Assembly: GCA_019359115.1 (NCBI GenBank)
Contig: JAHHHW010000119.1
Span: forward strand, 62,001-126,000
DNA length: 64,000 nucleotides
From: Pelatocladus maniniholoensis HA4357-MV3
Lineage (GTDB): Bacteria; Cyanobacteriota; Cyanobacteriia; Cyanobacteriales; Nostocaceae
Reading direction: 5' to 3'
This document shows, one piece after another, positions 27,636-36,801 of this stretch. The notes beneath the pieces were generated by a model. That model worked only from the letters and a program-made list of their open reading frames with translations. It had not been told where the DNA came from and ran no database searches. Each line of letters opens with the position of its first letter. The stretch's first letter is position 1. A program made the translations under genes and the position numbers.

Positions 27636-28688
27636 TTAAAAAACTATTTTTACACCTAAATCTTCTAACATCTGCTCAAGCAAATCTTCCATCACTTCCT
27701 GGTTCATTTGTTTCATCAGTGGTGGACCGCAAAGAAACTCTTTAATTGTAATTTTCTGTTCTCGAAAATCCTTCACAAAATTGCGAATATTAGCAATAAC
27801 CTCAATTTCAGATTCAACTTGTTCTAACATCTGGTCTATCGGATCAATTCCTTCTTTAGCGACTTTGCGACAATCAGCAACTATCATTCCTTCTGGGGTA
27901 TTTTTGACTAAACGCAGTTCTCTTTTAATAGTGTCATATTGTGTTTTGAGGAATTCTGTTTCCTGCTCTAAGCGATTGCATTTGCGGGTTAAATCATCTT
28001 CATTGTTGCTATCGACAGATTCTCCCGCTTCATGTTGTTGTTCAATCTCTAAAAGTCTAGCTAAATCACCCTCTTGATAAGCTTTATTAATTTCCTTCAT
28101 GATTTCTGTATGACGCATCTGCGTCTCATCATCAGTGACCTTATCAGGATGAAATATTTCAGCTAATCTCAAAAATGTGTTTCTAATTTTTCTCGATTCA
28201 TCAGATTTACTTTGAGGAATAAATTCTGACTCTTGTTGATGCTGTTCGCCGCTATTTTGAGAAGAACCAAAAAATTCATTTTCTTGTTCATCTGTTTCAA
28301 ACAGTTCATCTAGTTCTGTGTCTGAATCATCGCGATCGCGTCTTGGACTGATGATTCCCATCATCTGAAGATTTCGGTAAATTCCTTCAATATTTTTCTT
28401 AGTCTGTTTACCGAACTTTCTCGTGGCAAATATTTCATCAAATAAACTATGGATTTCTTCGTCTAGTGCTGCAAGTTTTTTAAAGCTGGGAGTTCCTCTA
28501 TGAAAGATATCTGTGGCAAATGAGCGCATTTGCTCAACAAAATTATTCAGTTCTTTTTGTTTCCTCTTGATCTGTTTGAGCAGCCATTGATGTTCTTTCT
28601 CTAGCGCTTCTATACGAATATGGAGCGATGAAAGAGCTAGTGTAGTTGTGCTAGTAACAGGAGATGGGGAGGAGGTACGTCTAGCCAT
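27636..28688 (-). CDS. Coiled-coil protein with internal J domain
   Basis: A 350-residue protein. Residues about 20-55 and 225-265 are coiled coil; residues about 100-155 are acidic and Ser/Gln-rich. Residues about 165-225 contain a J-domain (KIRNTFLRLAEIFHPDKVTD, with HPDK), followed by EINKAYQEGDLARLLEIEQ. J-domains stimulate the ATPase of Hsp70, so this is probably a specialised DnaK co-chaperone, with the flanking coiled coils choosing the client. No dnaK is nearby. Confidence 0.85.
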   Translation of the reverse strand: MARRTSSPSPVTSTTTLALSSLHIRIEALEKEHQWLLKQIKRKQKELNNFVEQMRSFATDIFHRGTPSFKKLAALDEEIHSLFDEIFATRKFGKQTKKNIEGIYRNLQMMGIISPRRDRDDSDTELDELFETDEQENEFFGSSQNSGEQHQQESEFIPQSKSDESRKIRNTFLRLAEIFHPDKVTDDETQMRHTEIMKEINKAYQEGDLARLLEIEQQHEAGESVDSNNEDDLTRKCNRLEQETEFLKTQYDTIKRELRLVKNTPEGMIVADCRKVAKEGIDPIDQMLEQVESEIEVIANIRNFVKDFREQKITIKEFLCGPPLMKQMNQEVMEDLLEQMLEDLGVKIVF

Positions 28689-28854
28689 AAAATAAATAGG
28701 TTAAATTCAAGTTAAAGACTACGGTCATTAAATTTATATTTCATAGTTATAAATTCATACTTTATAATTCATAATTACTAAACTTGTTTTTCTACCTTAC
28801 TACTTTATGACACTATGTAATTCCTGAGAAGTACAATCTTGAATTTTTTTATTT

Positions 28855-29310
28855 TTATTTCAGAATCAAGCCAATAGCACGACGGATATAGGCTGAGATT
28901 GGTTCATTTGTAGGTGTGAATACCATTACATAAAGCATGATGCCGCTAATAATATCAAAAACTAAATCGCTATCTATATCAGTTTGAATTTCTTGTCTGG
29001 CTTTAGCGCGCTCAATTACAATATGAAAATCTGCTCGTCGTGGTTGTAAGTATTTTTGCCAGTAGACTTGAGCAAAGTTTGGATTGCTAGAAGCAGCACT
29101 GATAATCATAGCTAAAATTTGCCGACTAATAGGCGTCAGGGTTGTTTGCACAGCATTTTCAATGATGGAGTCCAAATCACCCCAAAGTGTTCCTGTATCT
29201 GGAATTTCTATCTCTTCACGAATACTTTCAATTGCATCTGCAACTAGTTCTTCTTTAGAGCGGTAGCGTCGGTAGATTGTAGTTTTACCAACACCAGCAT
29301 GAGTAGCGAC
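28855..29310 (-). pseudogene. TetR-family regulator, 5'-truncated
   Basis: On the reverse strand the frame reads from VATHAGVGKTTIYRRYRSKE (recognition part of a TetR helix-turn-helix) through EELVADAIESIREEI into an intact C-terminal ligand domain ending RRAIGLILK. The first helix-turn-helix residues and the start codon are missing: homology stops abruptly at about 29310. An internal ATG at 29175 would give only the ligand domain. The break coincides with the broken start of the neighbouring plus-strand gene, so one deletion probably beheaded both. DNA binding should be lost. Confidence 0.8.
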
Positions 29311-29505
29311 CTAGTGCAACCTCAAGGTTTACTATGGTTGTATAGTTCGATATTGGCAGTATTGCCACGATTATTACCAGAGATAGTTTTAATCTGGATC
29401 AAGAATCGTGGTAGGAAACAATATTGGCCATATTTTGATTACGAAGCGTTATTTGAGCGTTCTTTATTAGAAATTCGCCAAGAATTTGATCTATTTCAGG
29501 ACTAA
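29311..29505 (+). pseudogene. C-terminal remnant of an unidentified gene
   Basis: The frame LVQPQGLLWLYSSILAVLP to RQEFDLFQD ends at a normal stop but has no native start; the in-frame ATG at 29299 lies in sequence belonging to the antisense TetR gene. About 65 codons survive. The composition (WLYSSILAVLPRLLPEIVLI, then charged helix) is protein-like, but I do not recognise the family. The SDR gene starts 8 bases after its stop, so the two were probably an operon divergent from tetR. Confidence 0.6.
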
Positions 29506-29513
29506 ACAAACTT

Positions 29514-30212
29514 ATGAAAGGCAAACATATTTTACTGACAGGTGGTACTGGTGGATTGGGTTTAGGTGTGACACCAGCAGTTTTAGCGCAAGGTGCAGCA
29601 GCAATCACAATTCCTTATCACAACCCGCAAGAAGTGGAACGCTTAAAAGGAATTCTCTCACCTGCTGATTTTGCCAGAATCAATTTTGTCTCTGCAAATT
29701 TAGTAGCAGAAGCTTCTGTAGAGAATATTATCAACCAGATGCAAAAAGTAGATGTGTTAATTCATCTGGTGGGTGGGTTTGCGATGGGAAAAACCCATGA
29801 ATACAGCTTGGAGAATTGGAAACAAGATTTTGATTTAAACCTGACTACAACTTTTTTGGTTTGCAAACACAGTCTAAGGAGAATGTTAGAACATGGCTAT
29901 GGACGGATTGTGAGTGTTGGTTCAAAAGGTGCAGCAGAACCATCTGGACAACTCGCAGCCTATTGTGCATCCAAAGCTGGTGTGGTTGCATTAACGAAAG
30001 CGATCGCAGACGAAACAAAAGGTACTAATATTACCGCAAATGTCGTCCTTCCCAGCATCATTGATACTCCCACAAACCGCGAATCTATGGGTGCAGAAAA
30101 TGCTGATAAATGGGTAAAAGCAGAATCCTTGGCGCAAGTGATTTGTTTTTTAGCTTCAGAAGCAGCCAAAGATATTCGAGGTGCTGCGGTTCCTGTTTAT
30201 GGCAGTATTTAG
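29514..30212 (+). CDS. Short-chain dehydrogenase/reductase (SDR)
   Basis: A 232-residue SDR with cofactor motif TGGTGGLGLG, LIHLVGG in place of NNAG, and catalytic YCASKAG. The substrate is unknown. It probably formed an operon with the truncated gene before it, controlled by the now-broken TetR regulator. If the shared promoter was lost with the deletion, its expression may have changed. Confidence 0.87.
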   Translation: MKGKHILLTGGTGGLGLGVTPAVLAQGAAAITIPYHNPQEVERLKGILSPADFARINFVSANLVAEASVENIINQMQKVDVLIHLVGGFAMGKTHEYSLENWKQDFDLNLTTTFLVCKHSLRRMLEHGYGRIVSVGSKGAAEPSGQLAAYCASKAGVVALTKAIADETKGTNITANVVLPSIIDTPTNRESMGAENADKWVKAESLAQVICFLASEAAKDIRGAAVPVYGSI

Positions 30213-30352
30213 AATAATCTTACGTACACCTCTGTTGGGTGAGAGATAGCATAGGAAATATTCCATAGCCGAAATCCTAAACTCTGATACAACCTTGCAG
30301 CTATTTCATTCTCTTTTCGATAACTGGTCGCAATGATCTCAACATGTTGGTT
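30209..30352 (-). pseudogene. GNAT acetyltransferase C-terminal relic
   Basis: On the reverse strand a frame reads QHVEIIATSYRKENEIAARL then YQSLGFRLWNISYAIS and stops at TAA 30211-30209, overlapping the SDR stop. The A-x-x-LYQSLGF pattern is the final helix-strand of GNAT N-acetyltransferases. No acetyl-CoA loop or start lies upstream, so this is a fragment. Confidence 0.65.
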
Positions 30353-30407
30353 TCATACCTCAATTCACTTTACTAAGTGACTTGATTGTACTAAAAGGAG
30401 AGTGGCG

Positions 30408-30977
30408 ATGAAAAAAGTAGCGGTGTTTGGCAATACTGGAGGCGGTAAATCAACTTTAAGCAAAAGATTATCCCAAATCACTGGTTTGCCACTTTACATT
30501 TTAGACAAGATTCAATATCAATTAGGGGGTATTGAGGTTCCACAGGAAGACTATAAGCACACCCATGAGAAAATTTTGGTTACTGAGCGTTGGATTATTG
30601 AAGGGTTTGGTTGCATGGAAACCCTCTGGCTACGACTGAACGAGGCGGATACTCTGATTTTTGTCGATCTACCGCTATATGTGCATTTCTGGTGGGTGAC
30701 TAAACGATTAATCACAGGTCGCTTTAAACCGCCAGAAGGCTGGCCGGAAAACAGCCCAATATTGAAGAGTTCGCTTACTAGCTACCGCGTGCTTTGGTTA
30801 TGTCACAAATATTTGACCCCAAAATATCGTGAGTATATCGAGCAGGCTCAAAGTACCAAAAGTGTTTATCACATTCGATCAACTGAACAGATTTCCCAAT
30901 TTTTTGAATTAATTGAAAATAAGACCAAATTTGAAGATGATGTATACTTTAAACGGGAAGAAACTGAGCTTTATTAA
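30408..30977 (+). CDS. Adenylate-kinase-like P-loop protein (topology modulation/FlaR type)
   Basis: A 189-residue P-loop NTPase from ATG 30408, which has AAGGAG 7 bases upstream; the frame could start at GTG 30402. Walker A is GNTGGGKST at residues 8-16, followed by LSQITGLPLYILDKI, WIIEGFG and LIFVDLP. It belongs to the small kinase-like family often labelled DNA topology modulation protein or adenylate kinase-related. The substrate is not known. Confidence 0.82.
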   Translation: MKKVAVFGNTGGGKSTLSKRLSQITGLPLYILDKIQYQLGGIEVPQEDYKHTHEKILVTERWIIEGFGCMETLWLRLNEADTLIFVDLPLYVHFWWVTKRLITGRFKPPEGWPENSPILKSSLTSYRVLWLCHKYLTPKYREYIEQAQSTKSVYHIRSTEQISQFFELIENKTKFEDDVYFKREETELY

Positions 30978-31009
30978 AACTCTGAAATCGCAGCGTAAGC
31001 AAGGAATTT

Positions 31010-31258
31010 AATTCATTTATCACCAAAAAGCCTGCCTGATTCTGGAGGGGACAATGCAAGTCGTGCAAAGGCGAGGCAGTGAGTGCGTTGCTCTGGTCGA
31101 GAGAGTTGTAGCACCTGCCGCTAGGGGAGGGTATCCCAAAAGTAATCAAGTGTGGAGTTGTAACCTCTACTCTTGTTGGTCGAAAGACCTGCAAAAGCAA
31201 GCAACGACCGTGAAACTAGAATCCCCTGCGTTCTAAGCATAGGGAGTATCAATTAAAC
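31010..31258 (+). mobile_element. Right-end relic of an IS200/IS605-type (tnpB) element, possibly omega-RNA region
   Basis: From memory, the segment GCAAGCAACGACCGTGAAAC followed by TAGAATCCCCTGCG, a short loop, and AGGGAGTATCAAT (31196-31252) is the end found after tnpB genes in cyanobacterial IS200/IS605 elements, where the 3' part of the transcript is the guide-RNA scaffold. The end hairpin is imperfect (CCCCTGCG against CATAGGG). No tnpB or tnpA coding remains upstream; the next gene there is the P-loop kinase. The 60-codon frame at 31054 lies within it and is not credible as a protein. Confidence 0.5.
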
Positions 31259-31305
31259 TAAATTTGTAGGTCTTTGAGTTCTTCAACTTACAGGAGAAAG
31301 CACAA

Positions 31306-31554
31306 ATGAATGTATTTGGTGTTGGTCTGCCGGAAATGGCTGTAATTATGGTTGTAGCGCTATTAATATTTGGTCCGAAGAAATTGCCAGAAATTGGTCG
31401 GAGTATGGGAAAGGCGATTCGTGGCTTCCAAGATGCTTCTAAGGAATTTCAAAATGAGTTTCAAAAAGAAGCAGCTCAGATAGAAGCAGCTGTCAAAACT
31501 ACTGCTGAACTCGAACCAAAGCAGTTAGAAGCACCTACAAAGGAAGAAGCGTAA
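31306..31554 (+). CDS. tatA: Sec-independent protein translocase subunit TatA/TatE
   Basis: An 82-residue protein. It has the short N-terminal membrane helix (LPEMAVIMVVALLIFG), the FGPKKLPEIG hinge, and an amphipathic helix (GRSMGKAIRGFQDASKEF), then a charged tail. TatA forms the twin-arginine pore in plasma and thylakoid membranes of cyanobacteria. CAGGAG lies 10 bases before ATG 31306. pth follows on the same strand. Confidence 0.95.
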   Translation: MNVFGVGLPEMAVIMVVALLIFGPKKLPEIGRSMGKAIRGFQDASKEFQNEFQKEAAQIEAAVKTTAELEPKQLEAPTKEEA

Positions 31555-31618
31555 AGCCAGTTATCAGTTATCAGTTACCAATGATCAGTTAATTTAGACT
31601 TCATATTTCATACTTCCA

Positions 31619-32272
31619 ATGACAGAAGCTACTGCCAAAACAACTTTGGTGATTCCCCAATTAATTGTTGGGTTGGGGAATCCAGAACCAAAGTATAATC
31701 AAACACGCCATAATATTGGTTTTGCTGCTTTAGATGTTCTATCTCGTTCTTGGCAGATTCCTCTGACTGAAAATCGTAAGTTTCAAGGTGAGTACGGTGA
31801 AGGTATCGCACCAACAAAAGACAAAATCCGCTTGCTGAAACCACTCACTTATATGAATCGTTCTGGACAGGCTATACAAGCTGTGGCTAGTTGGTATAAG
31901 TTACCACCTGAGTCTGTGTTAGTCATTTATGATGAGATGGATTTACCCCTTGGGAAAACTCGTCTGCGGTTGTCTGGTTCTGCTGGCGGACACAACGGAA
32001 TGAAAAGTGCGATCGCACACTTGGGTACACAAAATTTTCCTCGCCTACGCATCGGTATTGGTAGACCTAAAAATGATACTAATTCTCATGAGGAAAATAC
32101 TGTGTCTTATGTGTTGGGAAAGTTTTCGACAACTGAAACTAAGTTTGTTTTTGAGGTATTAAACTTTGTCTGTGAATGCGTAGAATTATGCCTCAAACAA
32201 GGAGTTGAAAAAGCGATGAACCGTTGTAACAGCAATGATTATGTCTATCCTGAGCCTGGTAATTTTAAGTAA
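31619..32272 (+). CDS. pth: Peptidyl-tRNA hydrolase
   Basis: A 217-residue enzyme that releases peptides from stalled peptidyl-tRNA. Family motifs are IVGLGNPEPKYNQTRHNIGF (catalytic His in TRHN), LKPLTYMNRSG, VLVIYDEMDLPLG and SAGGHNGMKS. Length and motifs are normal, apart from a short N-terminal extension before LIVGLGNP. It follows tatA by 64 bases. Confidence 0.97.
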   Translation: MTEATAKTTLVIPQLIVGLGNPEPKYNQTRHNIGFAALDVLSRSWQIPLTENRKFQGEYGEGIAPTKDKIRLLKPLTYMNRSGQAIQAVASWYKLPPESVLVIYDEMDLPLGKTRLRLSGSAGGHNGMKSAIAHLGTQNFPRLRIGIGRPKNDTNSHEENTVSYVLGKFSTTETKFVFEVLNFVCECVELCLKQGVEKAMNRCNSNDYVYPEPGNFK

Positions 32273-32580
32273 AATTGCGTCTTTCTATGACTGAATTTTT
32301 ACTTATATTTTCTAGACAAAACCGAATAAACTTTATTCATTAATTGTAAAAATAGGTGACTGTGTCTTTTTTGATGATTGGGTTGATGGGCAGCAATTCA
32401 GCTCGCTCCATCCAACCGCAATCGGACACTCGGCGCGCTCCGCAACTTGGCAAGTATATTATTTTACACCCTTTTTTTTAGGGGGGGTGGTTCTTCTTGC
32501 TTATTTTTTTTCAAAATGATAACGGAGGCTCTGTAGCTGTTTTAACATTAATCTTGTCAAGCAACGTCAGTGCCGATTTT
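32273..32580. other. Intergenic region between convergent pth and rpsU
   Basis: These 308 bases hold a G-rich run (GGGGGGGTGG near 32482) and a T-rich stretch but no gene I can identify. Confidence 0.45.
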
Positions 32581-32760
32581 TTATTTAAAACGCCGCTTAC
32601 GTCGAGCAGCCACTGCTTTGCGTTTGCGCTTTTCTAAAGGTGTTTCAAAATGCCGATGATACTTCACATCAGCCAAAATACCAGCTTTGGAAACCTGGCG
32701 CTTAAAGCGCCGCAGAGCTGACTCTATTCCTTCATTCTCTCCTAAAACCACCTGGGTCAT
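32581..32760 (-). CDS. rpsU: 30S ribosomal protein S21 (bS21)
   Basis: A 59-residue basic protein read on the reverse strand from ATG 32760: it begins [20 protein letters not shown] and continues with [20 protein letters not shown] before ending in RRFK. The RRFKRQV motif and basic tail are typical of S21, which helps small-subunit initiation. It is a stand-alone gene between pth and rsmI. Confidence 0.95.
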   Translation of the reverse strand: MTQVVLGENEGIESALRRFKRQVSKAGILADVKYHRHFETPLEKRKRKAVAARRKRRFK

Positions 32761-32784
32761 TCTTTGTCCTCATTATCAATCAAT

Positions 32785-32850
32785 ATTTATCCCATTGTAA
32801 TGGCTATTGGGAATTGGGAATTGGGGATTGAGCATTGGGAATTGGGCATG
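32785..32850. repeat. Heptamer short tandem repeat (TTGGGAA/TTGGGGA units)
   Basis: At least six imperfect copies of a 7-base TTGGGAA/TTGGGGA unit lie between rpsU and rsmI. It is the same class as the C-rich runs near 18440, 42715 and 51930. Confidence 0.75.
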
Positions 32851-32896
32851 AATCAGTTATCAGTTATCAGTTTAATTTGATAACTGATAACTGATT
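32851..32896. repeat. Long perfect hairpin of CAGTTATCAG-type repeat
   Basis: The 19-base left arm (32851-32869, AATCAGTTATCAGTTATCA) pairs perfectly with 32878-32896. It lies 22 bases after the rsmI stop and could end its transcription, but lacks a T run. Related sequence occurs at 31558-31590 and 42669-42701. Confidence 0.8.
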
Positions 32897-32918
32897 AGTT
32901 GTCCCCATTTCCCAATCC

Positions 32919-33770
32919 CTAATTAATCTCTATAGCAAGAGCTAGTTGATAAAGTTGACGGCGGGGTAGGGAAGTTGCTTTTGCTAACTCTCGGCTAGCT
33001 TGCGATCGCGACATTCCCTGAACAATGAGTTTTTTTAGTTCAGCTTTTAATTCTATATCCGATAGCACTAGTTCGGTGGGTGGGCTTCCTGCTACAACTA
33101 AAGTGTATTCTCCTTGGGGTTCTTTTTCGCCACAATCAGAAAGCGCCTGTGCTAAGGTTCCCCGCCAAAATTCCTCATAAAATTTAGTTAACTCCCGTGC
33201 TAACACGATTTGGCGATCGCTTCCAAAGATATCTGCTAAATCTTGTAAAGTATCTAATAAACGGTGGGGAGATTCATAGAAAATTAAAGTACGGGGTTCT
33301 GTCTTTAAAAATTCTAAATGTTCTCGTCGCCCTTGGGTTTTTGCTGGTAAAAATCCTTCAAACACAAACTTATCAGTTGGTAATCCTGCTGCACTCAACG
33401 CCGTAATAGCAGCATTCGCACCGGGAATTGGTACTACAGAGATTTGAGCGTCAATACACGCTTTGACTAATTCATACCCAGGATCGGAAATACTTGGCAT
33501 ACCCGCATCTGTCACCAAAGCGATCGCCTTACCTTCAGCCAGATGCTGTAATAATTCTGGGATACGGCTATTACGATTATGTTCGTGGTAACTAATTTGT
33601 GGTGTTTTAATTTGAAAATGCTGTAGCAACTTCCCCGTATGGCGTGTATCTTCAGCCGCAATCAGATCCACTATTTGTAAAATTCGCACTCCCCGGAAAG
33701 TCATATCTTCCAAATTGCCAATCGGTGTAGCGACGATGTAGAGTATTCCTGGTTTTGGATCAGTTTGCAT
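32919..33770 (-). CDS. rsmI: 16S rRNA (cytidine-1402-2'-O)-methyltransferase
   Basis: A 283-residue SAM-dependent methyltransferase. Family motifs are LYIVATPIGNLEDMTFR, AAEDTRHTGKLL, SYHEHN, ALVTDAGMPSISDPGYELV and FYESPHRL. It modifies C1402 in the decoding centre. The gene is alone, with repeats on both sides. Confidence 0.96.
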   Translation of the reverse strand: MQTDPKPGILYIVATPIGNLEDMTFRGVRILQIVDLIAAEDTRHTGKLLQHFQIKTPQISYHEHNRNSRIPELLQHLAEGKAIALVTDAGMPSISDPGYELVKACIDAQISVVPIPGANAAITALSAAGLPTDKFVFEGFLPAKTQGRREHLEFLKTEPRTLIFYESPHRLLDTLQDLADIFGSDRQIVLARELTKFYEEFWRGTLAQALSDCGEKEPQGEYTLVVAGSPPTELVLSDIELKAELKKLIVQGMSRSQASRELAKATSLPRRQLYQLALAIEIN

Positions 33771-33870
33771 GAAAAGACTTTGTTGGTGGTTGATGGGTAA
33801 TTAATTGTGTCTGAGTACTTAGTTGATGCTTGGTGGTTGGTTAGAACAAACAACAAATGACAAATGACAA

Positions 33871-34740
33871 ATGACCAATTATGCCTTATTTGTAGGTTTA
33901 GTAACCCTCGATCTAATTTACCTTGCTCAATCTCCCCCTCAAAACAATCAAAAAATAGTTGCTGCTGATTATACTGTTGCCGCAGGTGGCCCCGCTACCA
34001 ATGCTGCTGTTGCTTTTAGCAATTTGGGTAATCAAGCTAAAGTGTTGGGTATAGTAGGTTCTCATCCAATGACACATTTAATTCATGGAGACTTACAAAA
34101 ATATCAAGTAGAAATCACTGATCTTGATCTCACTACAAGCAGTCCGCCGCCAGTTTCTTCTATTATTGTTACCCAAGCTAGTGGCGAACGGGCGGTAGTT
34201 TCGATCAATGCTGTCAAGACTCAAGCCAATACCCAAGCTATCCCACCAGATATTTTACAAAAAGTTGATATTGTCCTAATTGACGGACATCAAATGACAG
34301 TAGGAATAGAAATAGCTCAAACAGCAAAAGCTAACAATATCCCTGTTGTTGTAGATGGTGGTAGTTGGAAACCTGGTTTTGACAAACTTTTACCTTTTGT
34401 AGATTACGCCATTTGCTCTGCTAATTTTCATCCCCCCAACTGTCAGACTGAGGAAGAAGTCTTTAACTATCTGCGTCAACTTGGTATTCCTCACATCGCT
34501 ATTACCCACGGTGAAAAACCGATTAAGTATTTCATACAGGAAACGGGTATAAGTGGTTTGATAGACGTGCCAAAAACTACTGCTATTGATACGCTAGGGG
34601 CTGGAGATATTTTACACGGTGCTTTTTGTCATTACGTATTGCGGGAAAATTTTCTTTATGCACTAACATCAGCAGCGAAAATAGCTGCATTTTCCTGTCG
34701 ATTTTTTGGCACACGTCGCTGGATGGAATCTTTTCAATGA
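33871..34740 (+). CDS. PfkB-family sugar kinase
   Basis: A 289-residue ribokinase-like protein. It has the N-terminal Gly-rich substrate motif (AGGPATNAAVAFSNLG) and the C-terminal anion-hole signature DTLGAGDILHGAF with the catalytic Asp. The sugar substrate cannot be told. It is followed by an inositol-phosphatase-family gene on the same strand about 150 bases on, a pairing consistent with phosphorylated sugar or nucleotide turnover. Confidence 0.9.
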   Translation: MTNYALFVGLVTLDLIYLAQSPPQNNQKIVAADYTVAAGGPATNAAVAFSNLGNQAKVLGIVGSHPMTHLIHGDLQKYQVEITDLDLTTSSPPPVSSIIVTQASGERAVVSINAVKTQANTQAIPPDILQKVDIVLIDGHQMTVGIEIAQTAKANNIPVVVDGGSWKPGFDKLLPFVDYAICSANFHPPNCQTEEEVFNYLRQLGIPHIAITHGEKPIKYFIQETGISGLIDVPKTTAIDTLGAGDILHGAFCHYVLRENFLYALTSAAKIAAFSCRFFGTRRWMESFQ

Positions 34741-34744
34741 TAGG

Positions 34745-34866
34745 GTTTAGGGGAGAGGAGGGTATTTGGGGTGTAAGAGGAAATAAAAGTTTTTCTGAAA
34801 ATCATATCTTTTTAAATACTCCTACACCCTTATACTCTTATCCCCTTATCCCCTTACCACTTTAAA
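34745..34866. repeat. Intergenic short tandem repeats
   Basis: Units such as GGGGAGAGGAGGGTATTTGG and, on the other side, CCTTATACTCTTATCCCCTT with CTTATCCCCTTACC flank a short unique core. They resemble the run at 9436-9485 in inverted form. Confidence 0.6.
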
Positions 34867-34892
34867 CCCCCAAAAAATATAGGAAAAAATTA

Positions 34893-35753
34893 ATGCCAGA
34901 CTTAAAAGAAATACTTAAACTCACTCGTTCTGTTGGTTGGGGTGCAGCAGATATACTGCGGACTTACTACAATGGAACTCACAAAAATTTAGACGTACAG
35001 TATAAAGATAGTGATCCTGTGACTGCTGCTGATTTAGCTGTCAATCGCTTCATTTTGGAAAAGTTGCAAGCAGCTTTGGGGAATGAAGATTTTGCCTATA
35101 TTAGTGAAGAAACTTATAAAGAAGAACAAACCAAGCACCCAACTTCTCAATGGTCATGGATCATTGATCCTTTAGATGGTACACGAGATTTTATCCAAAA
35201 GACTGGCGAGTATGCCATTCATCTTGCGCTAGTGCGGGAACACCGTCCAGTGTTAGCAGTGGTAGTAGTTCCAGAGCAAGAAAAATTATACTATGCGACG
35301 AAAGGTGGTGGGACATTTGTAGAAATTCGCGATCGCCAAACTACCCCTCTAAAAGTTTCATTACGAGAACGCATCGAAGATTTAACCCTAGTTGTTAGTC
35401 GTTCCCATCGCAACGACAGACTCGAATATTTACTACAACATTTACCTTGCCAAAATCAAAAAGCTGTCGGTAGTGTCGGCTGTAAAATTTCAACTATTGT
35501 AGAACAACAGGCAGACATTTATATTTCTCTCTCTGGTAAATCTGCACCCAAAGATTGGGACATGGCTGCACCCGAATTAATCTTAACAGAAGCAGGTGGT
35601 CAGTTCACTCACTTCGATGGCAGACCATTGCAATACAACACCGGAGATATTAATCAGTGGGGTGGATTATTAGCTAGTAACAGTCAATTTCATGAAATAC
35701 TTTGTCGCGAAGGAGAAAAGATATTAGCAGAGTGGGAAAAAATTAAAAGTTGA
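34893..35753 (+). CDS. Inositol monophosphatase-family protein, CysQ-like
   Basis: A 286-residue Mg-dependent phosphatase of the FIG superfamily. Metal-site motifs are ISEET near residue 70, WIIDPLDGTRDFI near 92-104 and DWDMAAPELILTEAGG near 217. This pattern covers CysQ (3'-phosphoadenosine-5'-phosphate phosphatase, sulfate assimilation) and inositol-1-phosphatase. DGTRDF in place of DGTTNF favours the CysQ side. Confidence 0.87.
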   Translation: MPDLKEILKLTRSVGWGAADILRTYYNGTHKNLDVQYKDSDPVTAADLAVNRFILEKLQAALGNEDFAYISEETYKEEQTKHPTSQWSWIIDPLDGTRDFIQKTGEYAIHLALVREHRPVLAVVVVPEQEKLYYATKGGGTFVEIRDRQTTPLKVSLRERIEDLTLVVSRSHRNDRLEYLLQHLPCQNQKAVGSVGCKISTIVEQQADIYISLSGKSAPKDWDMAAPELILTEAGGQFTHFDGRPLQYNTGDINQWGGLLASNSQFHEILCREGEKILAEWEKIKS

Positions 35754-35829
35754 GGTGATGGAGATTGGGGATTAGGGGGACAAGGGGGATAAGGAAGCAA
35801 TGACAAATGACCAACTAACAATTAAGAAT

Positions 35830-36801
35830 TCATTTCATTAATTGAGTTGCAGCTTTCATAATCTGAGCATGATATTCAAAAGGTAAATTATCAACAGAGA
35901 GGCTTGGTACTCCTTTAATACCGTCAATTGCAGCCCCATGCTTAACAATTGATTCCAAAATATAAAACTCTGTTTGGGAATTTAATCCAGAAATAATTGC
36001 TAATTTCAAATCAGGGCGAAGTAAAGATAAAGCAGTTAATAAACCAGTTGCTCCCCAATTAGATACACCACAAACGATTAAATAATCACAGTTAACAATA
36101 CAAGCAATTTTCTCACCATGCTGAATATGTTGACGAATCACATCTTTAGGAATATTGCCCATTCCTAATTCATTTCCACCATCACCAATCCCCACTGTAA
36201 TGATGTTTTTTGATGCAAATAAAAGATGTAAAGGTGCAGTATAAGCTGTAATATCTTGTCCTTGCATATTGCGGACAATGCCATCATAACTAGGGCCTGG
36301 TCTTTCGATAGAAATAAGATGAGAAACAGGTGTTTCTAAAGATTCCCACAAGTTCAGCAGTGAAGAAACCGCTTGCTGATTTTTTGTCGCTTCTACTGGC
36401 ACAATATCAAAGCAAATTTTACCAGTAACTCCAGCTGCTTGCAATGCTATTTTGACGGTACGGAAGCAAAGAGAGTCAGTGACAATTCTTACAGATATAC
36501 CTGCCCTGATCAAACCTGCTGCTAACAATGCACAGCCAATTGGTCCATCAGTTTCAGGTGCAGGAGGATTACCATAGGGAAGAAAAAAACCTGTAATAAT
36601 TGCCACATTAGGCTTTGGATGTTCTGCGATCGAACGAGCAGTTTTTAGTAGTCCTCCCCTAGTTGCTTCCACTAGAGGCTGAATTCCTCTACCAACATCT
36701 TGCCCACAAATAGATTCTAGTTGAGCAATTTTGTTGATGATTTCTTCGCTTTTTCCTTTAATGTTTAATTTTTCCTCCATTTTAGAAAAAGATTCATTCA
36801 T
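35830..36801 (-). CDS. DUF4392 protein, D-glutamate cyclase-like C-terminal half
   Basis: A 323-residue soluble protein. Recognisable segments are [39 protein letters not shown] and [14 protein letters not shown]. In vertebrate DGLUCY (mitochondrial D-glutamate cyclase) this domain is fused behind a DUF1445 domain; here the DUF1445 gene lies directly upstream and overlaps by 8 bases. The pair should therefore act together, converting D-glutamate to 5-oxo-D-proline. Confidence 0.85.
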   Translation of the reverse strand: MNESFSKMEEKLNIKGKSEEIINKIAQLESICGQDVGRGIQPLVEATRGGLLKTARSIAEHPKPNVAIITGFFLPYGNPPAPETDGPIGCALLAAGLIRAGISVRIVTDSLCFRTVKIALQAAGVTGKICFDIVPVEATKNQQAVSSLLNLWESLETPVSHLISIERPGPSYDGIVRNMQGQDITAYTAPLHLLFASKNIITVGIGDGGNELGMGNIPKDVIRQHIQHGEKIACIVNCDYLIVCGVSNWGATGLLTALSLLRPDLKLAIISGLNSQTEFYILESIVKHGAAIDGIKGVPSLSVDNLPFEYHAQIMKAATQLMK

